Below, piece after piece: positions 1 through 11,400 of a stretch of 64,000 nt of DNA. The translations under genes were made by a program, and so were the position numbers. The notes beneath the pieces were generated by a model. That model saw only the letters and a list, made by a program, of their open reading frames with translations. It did not search any database and was not told where the DNA came from. Where the stretch lies: positions 72,860,134 to 72,924,133 of the forward strand of contig NC_064435.1 in the NCBI RefSeq assembly GCF_023343835.1. Direction: 5' to 3'. The first letter of the stretch is position 1, and each line of letters opens with the position of its first letter. The DNA is from Lagopus muta. Lineage: Eukaryota > Chordata > Aves > Galliformes > Phasianidae.

Positions 1-3000
1 GCTAATGATCTTTTGATGCAGAACATATATTTCTAAGGGCTTGTCTAGAATTTTACTTGCTGTGATCCTACTTCTATGATGTAGCAGCATTTCTGTTCAA
101 ATAGTGAAGTGCAAAAGCATAGGATAGCAACGCTGAGAAGTGAAAGAATCATGTTAATAGGTCAAATGAAAGGTCTGTCTAGACCTGTAACCTGTCTCAG
201 ACCAATAACAGTGAAAAATAAGATGCTGTAATATTCTGTTCATTCTCCATATGAAGAAAAAGTACTATCTTGGAGATTTTTGTTCATGTGAAGAAAATCA
301 GCACAATATGCAAGAATATTTTCAATATAATACCTTTGACTAAAAGATTTTCTAAAACAAACAGAAAAACAAATAAAACCTAACCAAAGCAAAGTAAAAA
401 AAAAAAAAAAAAAAAAAGATCTTGGGAAGATGTGGCAGGAAAATGTAAATATCAGTCTAATGTGTTTTTTCCTATCATTCTTCCAGTCATCCAAGAATAC
501 ACATATCTTTTAATAAAAGCATTGGCTCCACCATAGATTTCAGCTGTGGCAGTTTGCCAACAGAGGTTTTAGTAAACCATGCCCAAGTAACTGCTTTTAC
601 ATGAAAATAATATAAAATGTTCATCTGTTTGGAGACTTTTTTAATTTGTGGAACTCTTCCTTTTTATTCAGATTTTAAGTAATTGCTAAATGTTTATTTC
701 CATACAATTTCTTACACACAACAGGATGAAAAAAAAAAAAGGTATTGCAATACAATTTTTTATGATCACATTTTTTTAAATAACTACGTATGTTACTCAC
801 AACTATATTCAATGTCTGCAGTTGTATGAATAAAGCAAAAACATTATTTTAGAAATCACAGTCCTAAGTACTCAGAATAAAGAACTCCTATTCCTTTTAT
901 TTTGTGAAAATTTTCCACTAGGGCACTTTGATTACCTTGCAAAATTCAGGTAGATGCGAAGACCTCTGAATTAGCATCAGTTTTGGAACAGAAGACATAG
1001 CTTTTTTGCTAACACATAGGGCCTTTCCACTGTGCTTAGTGCATCAGTATCAGTTCAAATGAAAATGCAGTATTTTTTGTACTTACAGATCCACCAGTCT
1101 ACACAAGTATCCCTGATACTTCACAGTGTTTTTATTGGCTGATCCTGCAACAACCTTGTTCTCTTATATTCCAGAGAACATGTGCATGTTATGTCATCTG
1201 GATCTAACAGCCCACTTACAGTTAGTTATGCAAACCCAAGATTAAAATGATAAAGAATTATGTCCCAAATGTGAGATTATTTTTTACAGCTTTGTACTGG
1301 GAAAATGAGTGAAGGAGGAGAAAAATATTAGGCTAACAGAGTAGCACTCAGCTGCAAATGGTTCCCATAATCACATCTGAGGGAGTGGCTCTATTGCTTA
1401 GTTAGATTTGAGCTGAGCTGTATGTACGTGATCGTTTTTCTCTTGTCTCAGTGTTGTCACTGTTAATTTTACCTCTTGTTTGTGTGAGAAGGTCTTGGTT
1501 GCATGATTTATCTTTTGTTCTGGCCTGATTTAATCCAGGTGGCAATCAGGGACGTGTAGGGAGAAATGTTTCAATGATTCCAAAATACACTGGTTCTGAT
1601 TTTGTATATGAAGGGGTAACAGCGTGCCAATTTCAGTGGTGTTTTTCTGTTGAGTTTGATTTACAGATAGACTAAAATACGTTTTGCGAAAAAGCAAAAA
1701 TCCATGGTTTCTGATAAGCTACACAGGATATCTACTAATTAATCACACTGAATTCTAAAACCTGATACATAAAGAAGCAGAGTTTACAGGTAAAGGAGCA
1801 TCAAGATTGTTGGTTTGGAATTATGGCAAGATGACTTGTTTTCATTTCACTACAAGGACTTCACAAGGATGATGCAACTTGCTGCATTTCAATACAGCTG
1901 AGACCCTTCAAATCCAGCTCTTCGTTTGTGCTTGTTTGTGATCTCTTTCTTCTACAGTTCCTATCTAGTGGAAGGTTCCCTCCATATTCTGTTCTATAGA
2001 GAGTCTGCATTCCATAGGTGCCCTTCTGATCTTACTTCTGAAACTTCAGACTTTCAGACTGTGTAGGTGGAGAAATGTTTAATGGGCAGTCTTCAGGGCA
2101 GTGTCGTGCATATGTTGAAACAAAGTGAAGCAAACAGTTGTTTCTGCTTCTTCAAATTTAAGACAAATTTACAAAAACGTTGAGAGGAATTGCACATTCA
2201 TATTCTTAGCTCTTTTCTTTCTCAAGTCTGTTCTGTTCAATACATTTTTAATATTAGTCAGTGAATCTATGCAGTTTTGTCAGCTATATAGCCAAGATGT
2301 AGCATCATCAAGTGAAATGTGCACCAAAGATGCAGATCAAAAACAAATGTGAGAAGGAAAACAATGACATTATAGCAAGCTGAGGACATGCTATGTTGTG
2401 TAAAAATATGCATTTTGTCCAGGTCAGAAAAGAATAAATGGATTGCTGAGTTGAATAGTTGATGTTAGTGTGGGCAATGAGATACTGAGTGTCAAGGGAT
2501 GGAAAGCAAAAGGTGCAGTAGATAAGAACAAAAGAAAAACAAGTGCATAGTTTCTGCTTAATTGCATTAATTCATCTTTCATGAATGTGGCAAGTACAGT
2601 ACTGAGTCTATGTTGATTTGAGACTGCGTAAAACTTCTCCCTTACTTCCCTCATCATCATGTGCAGACAAATGGAGGTAGATGCTGCAGAGGGGGACAGA
2701 CTTAAATTCTCTACTTGCTTGTTGTGAGCAGCATACAAAAGGAGGTAAGCAGTGCAGTGAAATTTAAAAGCTATAACCTAGATTTAGAACTATCAATTAC
2801 TTTCTTTTAGCTGCATCCCAACTGACTATATTACATTGAAGTTCGTCAATCAGTTCAGTTTAGGACTTCACGGTAATACGTAGTATCTGCTCTGGGAATT
2901 GAAGCTGTATCTGCTTATACAGTCATCAGTGTGTAAAAGAGAATAATACATTGTATTCCTGTAAAATAAGAAGAACTTTGCCCACTACAAGTTCAAAGCA

Positions 3001-4105
3001 AATACCACTTTCATAATTTCTAGTCTATACGTTCCTTTTCAGCTCATTGCCATCTAATAGCTCACAACGTGGTTGGAGAGGAGGAATGAAGTGCACCACT
3101 TCAGCATGAATAAATAATGTCGGAAGGCTACTAGCTTTATTGGAACCTGTACACCCACTTTGAGAAATCATCATTGATGTTTAATATAAGCTTGAAAAAT
3201 GATCATCATTTTGGTGCTGTGGTGCACTGTTCTGTAATTTCTGCTTGTAAAGAGACCACAGATCTCAACAAATAACAATCTCTTTATGGGCAAATTCTAT
3301 AATATATTTTATTTTAATGTTGTGGTATGTCTAGTGTCTTCTGGAAGGGAATGAAGAATCGAATTTCTTCTCCCTAAATAATTCTTCATTTTGAGGTAGG
3401 ATCAGAGAAAAACATTATTATCTTGTTAAAATTCTGTGACAGGAATTAAAAGGCAAATGGTTATCAGAGTATTACAAATCTTCAATTTACTCTATTTGTA
3501 CGTGACATTTATCATAACTGACAGCGTAAAGTCTGTGATTTCAAGATAAGAACACAACTAAACTGGTTTTGTCTGTTTTCAAATTGTTTTATTTACATTA
3601 TTGAAAAATGTTTACATTTTAGACAGCCAATTTGTTTTTTTAAAAAACATGATCTTAGAAGAAAAAATGGTCTTCTGTGCTTCTCCTGTCTGTAATATTT
3701 CATCTGAAAATGGCAGGGTAATTTGAAATGTATATTTTTTAATTATAGTTCTTGATCAAAGGATTGTGGAGCTTGCAAAACAGATGAATTCCTAGATTAA
3801 ATTGTTCTGTAGTTAGTTGATAAATATTATTTAAATTGTTTGTTCAGTTTGAACTATTAAATAAGATTAGATTAACATTTACATTCACAAATTGAAGTGA
3901 TGAAAACAGTTTTAACATGTCAATTGCTAATAAAGAATTTAAGGAAATACTGAAAAAAACTGACTGGGGGTTGTTGGAGCTTTACGCTGGTATTAAAAAC
4001 TATCCCTAGGAAATAACAAAGTCCTTGATTTTCATATCTCAGGACACAGAAAGAATCTGATTGACTTACGAAATTAATTTGTCATAATAATTTGAACCTT
4101 ACAAA
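1..4105. other. AT-rich single-copy DNA, no gene recognised
   Basis: No coding region, RNA gene or mobile element is recognisable here. The open frames are short and low-complexity; one minus-strand frame near 240-494 is made largely of a poly(A) run read backwards as phenylalanine. The frames at 2125-2352 (plus) and 2424-2738 (minus) match no family I know and have no flanking splice or promoter context that I can defend. The stretch is plausibly intergenic or intronic. Confidence 0.6.
396..417 (+). repeat. poly(A) run, 22 nt
   Basis: An uninterrupted run of 22 A. No retrogene or LINE body is recognisable upstream, so it is not clearly a retroposon tail. It accounts for the phenylalanine stretch in the overlapping minus-strand frame. 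Confidence 0.95.
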
Positions 4106-4109
4106 TGCA

Positions 4110-4182
4110 AAGAATCACAGAATCACCGAATATGATTGAAGAGATTGAAGGGTTCAACAAGGATCATGGAGTCCAACTTTTG
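4110..4182 (-). mobile_element. short CR1-like 3' tail, minus orientation
   Basis: The segment opens with an agaatcacagaatcaccgaat-type string and ends with 'gagtccaac'. This is the usual arrangement of the terminal part of an avian CR1 read on the opposite strand. Only about 70 bp remain and they are diverged. The orientation is opposite to the CR1 reverse-transcriptase fragment that starts just downstream, so the two are probably separate insertions. Confidence 0.4.
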
Positions 4183-4244
4183 TAGAAGCCACACTGAAAA
4201 TATTTTCCCCTTTAATTCATCTCTATTGGTAGTCCTTTGAAGTT

Positions 4245-4905
4245 CCAGTACAATACAGTTGATGAAACTGAACATGTACAAATTCATGGGGCCTGATGAC
4301 ATCCATCCTAGGGACCTGAAGAAACTGGTTGATATAGTCACCAAGCCATAGTCTCCATCATATTCAAAAAGTCATGGCTGTCAGGTGATATTGTCAGTAG
4401 CTGGTAAAAGGGAAACATCACTCTCATTTTTAAGAAAAGAAGAAAGAAAGACCAAGGAAATACAGGGCAGCACTCTTTCATGAAAAAGATCCTTCTGGAA
4501 GCTATCTGTGTGATGTGATCCAAAGCAATCAGCACAACTTCAAAGGCACAATCTGCCTTTGAAGACTGGTAGCATTCTATTGTGGAGTGTCATCAGTAGA
4601 GAAAGGAAGAGTGACTGAATCATCAGACATCAAGTCATCTCCTCAAAGTTCAGCTAGGCTTTTGACGTGGTCCCACATCACATCCTTATCTCTAAGTTGG
4701 AAAAATGTGGATTTGAAGGGTGGACGATTCAGTGGAAAAGGAGTTGGTTACATGTCATAGCCAGAGGGTTGTGGTGAATGGCTCTGTGTCCAGACGGAGG
4801 CTGGTAATGAGCGATGTATCCCAGAGTTCCATCTTGGGACCAGTGCTCTTCAACATCTTTATCAGTGACCTATGATCAAGCATGTCCAACATGGGCAGAA
4901 TACCA
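4245..4905 (+). mobile_element. CR1 LINE fragment, decayed ORF2 reverse transcriptase
   Basis: This is an internal piece of a CR1 retrotransposon. Plus-strand translation, with frame changes, gives several reverse-transcriptase landmarks: a stretch like [12 protein letters not shown] near 4652-4690 (motif A region), RVVVNGS near 4768, and SILGPVLFNIFISDL near 4828-4872. The last corresponds to the [12 protein letters not shown] block of the family. Stop codons and indels interrupt the frame, and the usual SGVPQGS text has become SDVSQSS. CR1 ORF2 encodes an endonuclease plus reverse transcriptase that copies the element by target-primed reverse transcription. This copy is dead, lacking the 5' part and everything after the motif B region. 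The CR1 3' end 440 bp downstream could belong to the same insertion after an internal loss, or to another one. Confidence 0.8.
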
Positions 4906-5339
4906 CCTGGTCCAGCTAGGTAATGTGGTCCCACAAGATCATAAACCTTTAACATTATTATATGATTTTTAGCAATATTTTTTCACAAGTCGATTGCAAG
5001 TAACTTGATTGCAGACTGAATAGGAGACGGTGTAACACTGTAGAGAGGAGGGCACAGTGCAGTGATAATGCTGCCTCCTGTGCCCACCACACAGAATCAG
5101 TTTGAAACCCGCATGCATTATATGTTTACTTATCACTTAGTGAGTAAAACGCAGTGATTGGCTGATAATAATCTTCCAGCCCAACTATATGTGTGTGTGC
5201 CTGTTAAGACATGCATTTTTTCTTACTAAACAGATGTGTAAGTATTCTTATTCAATTATCAAACTTGAACTTGTGTTATTTCCTAGAATAGTAACTTAAC
5301 AGGTTCGCGTGGAAGAAATATCTAGGATGCTCATGCAGT
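4906..5339. other. spacer between two CR1 pieces
   Basis: About 430 bp of AT-rich sequence with no gene or repeat I can name. It could be inserted or strongly diverged DNA between two parts of one CR1, since both flanking pieces have the same orientation. Confidence 0.4.
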
Positions 5340-5572
5340 GCTGACAGATTTTGGAAAAATTTTTTGAGGAAATTCTTTACTCAGGGGGCAACGAGGCACT
5401 GGCACAGGTTGCACAGAGAAATAGTGGAAGTTCCATCCCTGGAGGTGTTCATGGCCAGGTTGGATGAGGCCCTTATGTAGCAGATGGCAACCCTGCCCAC
5501 AGCAGGGTGGCAAGGTGGGACAGTCATTTGCAACCTAAGCCATTCTGTGATTCTATGGCTCTATAATTGTTT
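5340..5572 (+). mobile_element. CR1 LINE 3' end
   Basis: The segment shows the ordered hallmarks of the avian CR1 terminal region: 'ggcactggcacaggttgc', then 'ccatccctggaggtgttc', then 'ggccaggttggatgaggc', ending in 'gccattctgtgattctatgg'. It is 5'-truncated, the norm for CR1. Frames crossing it are not genes. Confidence 0.85.
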
Positions 5573-8004
5573 CAGGATTTAATTCCCTTCACAGTTACTT
5601 AGTCTGGAAGCTTTACAACAATTAGCAAACACTGGGTTGTCTATGTGATGTTAAATTACATTTATTCAGACACAATTCCAACTGGTGCCAGAGTACATAC
5701 TTTCTATGGAAATATGTATGTACTTCGTGCATCTATCTTAAAAAATATTAAATGGGAGAAAAAAAGTAATATGGCATATATAAGTCTACTGTTGCAGTTT
5801 CTCAAGGGAGTATTTTCTTGGTCTGTAGTACTTAATCAATTCAAAGAAAATGATTATAAGCAATAAATTCTTGCAAAAAAATTAACAGGCCTGATTAATA
5901 CAGAACTGAAACTGACAATCTCTGTGTTGGAAATACACACTGTTCCTTTAAGCACTTGTTCCAAACTCTTACTATCATCTTGGGGAGGAGTGTGTAAAGT
6001 TAAATTTTCTAGTCTGTTCTTTGTTTCTATATCTTCTTTTAAACAATTTATCTGTAATAAATTCCTGTGGGGCATTAGACACAGATATCATTTCATGAGA
6101 AAATTCTGATATAAATTTAACACTGATGAAAGCTCTAAATCAATATGAGTTTATGATTATGAATGCATTATAAATTTTCCTATTAATACGCATAACTAAA
6201 CCCTACCTATAATGGCTTACTTATATTATTAGGCAGGAAACAGAATTCCCTGTGAATACTTACACATTTTAATACTTGTTTTTCATGAGCAGTCACAGAC
6301 AAAATAACTTATTCAGAGAATTAAATTTAAACTTTCAGCAATGAAACAAAGAAAGAATCAATTTGCTTCAATATCAAATGACTAATCATGCTTTTTTTTT
6401 TTTTTTCTTTGAAAGAAATAGATAAATATTTTTTCAGGAATAAATATATCTGAAGAAATATTCCACTTTCACTGCACACATAATGAAAAGGAAATATAAT
6501 TTAGAGTAAATGATTTTTATAATTGAAGAGTTGTGGTGAAAGACACTGTGCAAGCCTAGTTAGTGACAGTCTGAATTTCTTTTAATGTAATATATGCCTA
6601 CACCTTAACCAGCTTTGAACTCATGTTTGGGTATATCACAGTTAAATTGAACATATATTTGTGAACCAGGACACATATTGAGCACTGAACATATATTTGT
6701 GAAACTATGATCATCTTTTTCTTCATTTTCAGAGTTTTGAAGTATAACTGCCACTGTCATTTCCATGTAATTTCGTTCCCTTCAAATTTATGCAGGGTTA
6801 AGAATCAGTAAGTTAAGGTTAATATCTGTGAATCATCTTATGAAGAGTTAATGATTCAAAACTGACATTTTGATCAAAGTCTTCAAAGCAGTTCCGTGTG
6901 AAGTCAAAATCCTGGCTATTTATGAGACTAGAGTGTGACATGATGAGACAGATGCATATTAGATGCATTTGAGGAAAGAGGGTAATCTCTGCTCAGTCCA
7001 CAATGGCAAATACCAAAGAATATCTGAATAGGCTCTGAGGAAGTATTACTCTTCTAGGAGGAATTCATCAACTAAATCCCAGTAAAATTACTGAACAGCT
7101 TCCTCAAGATATCTCTCTGTGATGGAAGAAAAATTAGGACAGTGATAAAAAGTGAGAACACACCTAACAGAGCACTGTCAATACAGTAATATTACAGTAA
7201 TTTTATTCACAAACATCATGCATAATCAGGCAAAATTAAATATAAGCAGCTGAACACACTGCTAGTTATTAAATGGCATGGAGGTTGGTTGCAGCAGAAC
7301 CTGAAGGACAAGCCTGATATTGAAAGGAACAGTTTTTGTGTTCTTGCCTTACTCTTATATTGATCCATTTTCTGTTTTCCTGCTTGAATATAATATTTAC
7401 CAATTTCCGTAAACAACCAAGGTTTCTAAAGCCACTTCAAAATTTACTGACAATTTAATTTGTAACTTCAAGATCTCTGCTTCAGTGTCTCTCTTGCGTC
7501 AATCAGCATTGTAGAAATTATTTAATTTGCAGTTAAATATAAGCACATAACATTTACATAATTAGCATGCATTAAAAGAAAAAATAATGACAGAAATATG
7601 ATTTTGACAATGATAAGGAATGAAAATATTGTCTTCTGTAAAACAAGTAAAAAAAAGTAAAACACTTACAGGCCTGGATGTGGAATGATTAACTTCTTTA
7701 TTATTGATGTGATTAGTACTTTAACTGAATAAAATTAGATAACATTGTGTTAAGGTATGACCTTGTCTTGTCTTCCAGCAGTTAATGATGTAATGGCAGG
7801 TTGGAATGTATACTCTGAATACAAAGAGCTTCATTTGAATTCTGACATTCACTGAAGTCTTCAAATTCATTTTTGATCTGCAGGTATGGGCTTTTATTTT
7901 CTATTTTATTTTCTATTCATTTCCACCCCTTTGCTTCATATACAGTTCCATGTCAGATACCTTTTTTTCAGACTCTTTCAACTCTTTTTTTTTCAACTTT
8001 TCAA
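5573..8004. other. AT-rich single-copy DNA, no gene recognised
   Basis: No gene or mobile element is recognisable. Short frames at 5645-5866, 5854-6075 and 5924-6109 overlap one another on both strands and resemble no protein family. A direct repeat lies at 6648-6703, and a T-run lies near 6391-6406. Confidence 0.6.
6648..6703. repeat. 18-bp direct repeat, two copies
   Basis: The string tgaacatatatttgtgaa occurs at 6648-6665 and again, identical, at 6686-6703, with 20 bp between. The spacer itself contains 'acacatatt', a partial third echo. It is a small local duplication of unknown role. Confidence 0.9.
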
Positions 8005-8312
8005 CTCTATGAGAGGGTAGATAATAGCAGGAAAGGGGGAAATGGTTTTAAGTTGAAGGAGAGAAGATTTAGGCTGGATATCAGGGGGAACTTCTTTACC
8101 ATGAGAGTGGTGAGGTCCTGGAACAGGCTGTTCAGAGAGGTTGTGGATGCCCCATCCCTGAAGGTGTTCAAGGCCAGGTTGGATGGGGCCCTAGGCAGGC
8201 TGGTCCAATATTAAATGTGGAGGTTAGCAGCCCTTCCTGTGGCAGAGTGGTTGGAGCTTGATGATCCTTGAGGTCCCTTCTACGCCAAAGCCATTCGATG
8301 ATTATGTGATAT
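8005..8312 (+). mobile_element. CR1 LINE 3' end
   Basis: This is a comparatively well-kept CR1 3' region. It reads 'gagagaagatttaggctgga', 'cttctttaccatgagagtgg', 'gaggtcctggaacaggctg', 'ccatccctgaaggtgttcaa', 'ggttggatggggccctagg', then 'gatgatccttgaggtccctt' and a diverged terminal 'gccattcgatgattatgtg'. The 113-codon frame at 7873-8214 runs through it and is an artefact of this repeat. The element is 5'-truncated and cannot encode ORF2. Confidence 0.92.
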
Positions 8313-8440
8313 GATTCAGACTGCCTCTATGCTGCCATCTGTTGCACAGCAACAAAATGTAATGGAATACTGGCCAACATCTGCCGCTGTCATTGTGAGC
8401 CAGCAAAATAAAATAGGAGGCATTACTTTGGAGGAGCTTT
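8313..8440 (+). mobile_element. possible mariner-type terminal fragment
   Basis: Directly after the CR1 end lies 'ataggaggcattacttt', followed by diverged sequence. The mariner relic at 60.55 kb has a matching terminus when read in the same sense (a 'gaataggagggtttacattc' string running into the inverted repeat). The preceding part includes 'tgctgccatctgttgcacag'. No transposase sequence and no opposite inverted repeat are visible, so this would be a solo end or a non-autonomous derivative. It could also be chance similarity. Confidence 0.3.
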
Positions 8441-11400
8441 CAGGTGTTTGATGAGTAGAAACTTCAGATGCAAAACATTGGATGAAACTGCTTCAAGGCC
8501 AATGTCTCAGCTGTCCTAACTGGTAGCTCAACAACAGTCTATGTAGAATATTAGGAAACGATTTACCTTCAGTTGTCAGAGGTTTATCACACACAGACTG
8601 GAATTCAGCTGGAAAAGATTCACCTGCATTAGACACTGCTATTGTAAAGGGCTATGTAGTTCATGTAGAAGCATCCTAGAATTAGACAGTAGCTCTGCCT
8701 TTAGTTTTTCTGTCCTGTTCTAAACTGCAGCCTCTTTTCTCCCTTCCTCATAGTACCCACTAGGACAGAAAATGATGTCATGCAGGAGTCAGTGGGGCCA
8801 GAATATAAGAATGTATATAATCCCACTTTCATTTGAATTAGAAAAATGCGGTAGACCATAATTTGTTGCTTTTAACAGACTGAAAGCTACAAAACACTTC
8901 TGTTAAATGAAAATTTTGATCACAAGATCAAAACAACAGTGAACATCCTCAGTCTGTTTCTTGAAATTTGAAGGAAAAAAAATCCATTCTTAAAGACTAT
9001 CCACTCTTAAAGCTCATAGGTTTTATTTTACCAAGGTCATGCTGATCAATTACTATTTTAAGATTTACTATTTGTGTGAAGTAAAATTTCGAATCATGAG
9101 TGAATTTTTTTTTTTTTTTTTGTAACATTGCCCATATTTTGATGACACAGTCTCCTACAGTTTGTGGTTGATATTCTTTTTCAGTACTACAGAACTTTAA
9201 GTAGAAATTTTAAGCTTTTAGATAAAAGTGATGTTTAATAGAGCTTTAGGTAGGGACGGTGTCAACTTATTTAATCATACGGACAAAATAAGAAATTTCA
9301 GGGATATGCTATTTAAATGGAATGATATTAAATAAATACTGCAACTCAGATTGAAAAAAAAAAGACAGGAAAATGTTATTTTGTAGATATTTTTAATCTT
9401 ATAGTGTATCTTTACTTTTTTTTTTTTTTAAAAAAAAAAAAAAGAGGTCACAAACTGGCAACATTTGAAATTGCTTTGTGCCAAAGATATACCTTATACA
9501 GTATTTTGTACTTTTTAGAAAACGCCGTACTCTTGAGACTTCCTCTCTGTCAAATTGATATTGTTTCAGCAGCATGCAAAAATTATTGGGAGGTATATAT
9601 TAATACTGACATATATAAGGAAATAAAATCTATTAACCTATATAGTCAACTAGAAGAAAAAGGATTGCAATGCATGAAAATTCCACATAATATTATGAAA
9701 TATTCTGAGTAATCAATTATTTTTTCCTCACTGATGTCAGTGAGATGAAATATGGTTTCTTTCTTTTAAATAAGATAAAGAGTAACTCACATTTATTCAC
9801 CTGCCAACTCTATTAGGCCAGCCTTTTCAGAACTCAATGGGAACAACCAAACCATTAGTGCTTTCCTGTTAACAAATGTCACTGTCTCTTGTATGGCATT
9901 CCCAGCAATCTTTAATTAGCAAAAATGGAACCAAGCTCCAACAATTATTGCCACATTAATTTGAATTAATTTCTAAGCTGAAATAGCTGTCTGAAGTCTC
10001 ATATCAGATTGTATGCTGTAATGGTTATCTGCAGTACATTCTTCTCATGAAGAAGCAGCCAGACAGGCTGACTAAAAAATAAAAAAATAACTAAACACCC
10101 CATAGCTAATTTTTATGTCCCCATAGCATTTTGATTATGAATTAAATATACTTTCTTTCATTTCCAAAAACTGAATTACTTTATCATTCTGTAATTAGTA
10201 AAAACATTTAAGGAAGATCCAGTAAAGTTTAAGAAAATTAAAATAGAGGCAATAGTTACTTTAGTCAGCCAATAGAAGGAGATTAAAGTAAACTTCATGG
10301 CCTCTGAAATTCATATTTAAGTGATTATGTTTAAAGAGTGCTGAGTCAAAATATTCTATAGAAGATCAATGAAGAGCAGTGAAATAATATTGGAAAAGAA
10401 ATTTGTATTCTCCATAACGTTTAAGTGCACTAGAAGAAAGAAAATTCACATGAAATGAGAACGTAGTTTTTAGGTAAAGAAAGAATTAAAGTGAAGAAAG
10501 GAATAAGACAGAAAGGAAAACATGAAGCATTACTAATGAACTGAACTGTATTCATACAGGTAAAATAGCTACTTTTTTTTTGTATGGTGCTATATGTGCT
10601 AATACTACACAACACAATGAAAGAGCCTGGAGTGCTATGTAATGAGAAAGCCAATACAGGGATGAAAAGTAAACTAAAATAAGAACTGTGACCAAAGCAG
10701 AAGTATTGTTATATATTCATGACCCAGAGAGAATGATGAGAGAAATTAACACGATTGGATAGTATGCATGTGACTAAACAGACATAATAGAAGGAAGATA
10801 ATTTTGATAACATGGTGTCAGTTTTAGCAAAATTATTTTGAGAATACAAAGTTCTATTTATACAGTGGTTTGAATCTCATGCAGGTTTCAAAGGTCATGC
10901 TAGCATAGCATCAGAAGTCATAATGGGAAAGTGAAGTCACCAAACACTAGAATTGCATAGGGAAAGAAAAATAATCATAGAGATTCTTCTTCTTAAAAAA
11001 ACCAAACAATAAATATCAGAAGTCAAGGGATTTGAGAAGAAATCATTGGAAACCTATCACGTAAGGGAAGAAGCAAGGCAGAATAAATATGCAAGGGTGG
11101 CTCTAGCATAGAATTAACACTTAACAGAAATGGAAATTGGGAGCAGAATAGAACAGTGTTATGAATCATGCCAGACTAATGCCACTGTTCTCCAAGATGA
11201 GTAGGTGTTTTTGAAACAAAGGATGACTAACTGAGGACCAGAGTGAAATGTATGATGTGATGCTATATTTTAAATAATATATTTAAAAATGAAGATGTGA
11301 GGAATAGTACAAGAATTGCAAAAAAGATAATATGGCATGCAATGAGAGCATTGTATATTAAAAAAAGAAAAAAAAAATGCTTGAAAGAAAAATAGTTATT

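Noticed and set aside
7873..8214. 113-codon plus-strand open frame
   Set aside because: Its second half is the CR1 3' region, with the wording seen in many CR1 copies; it is not a host protein.
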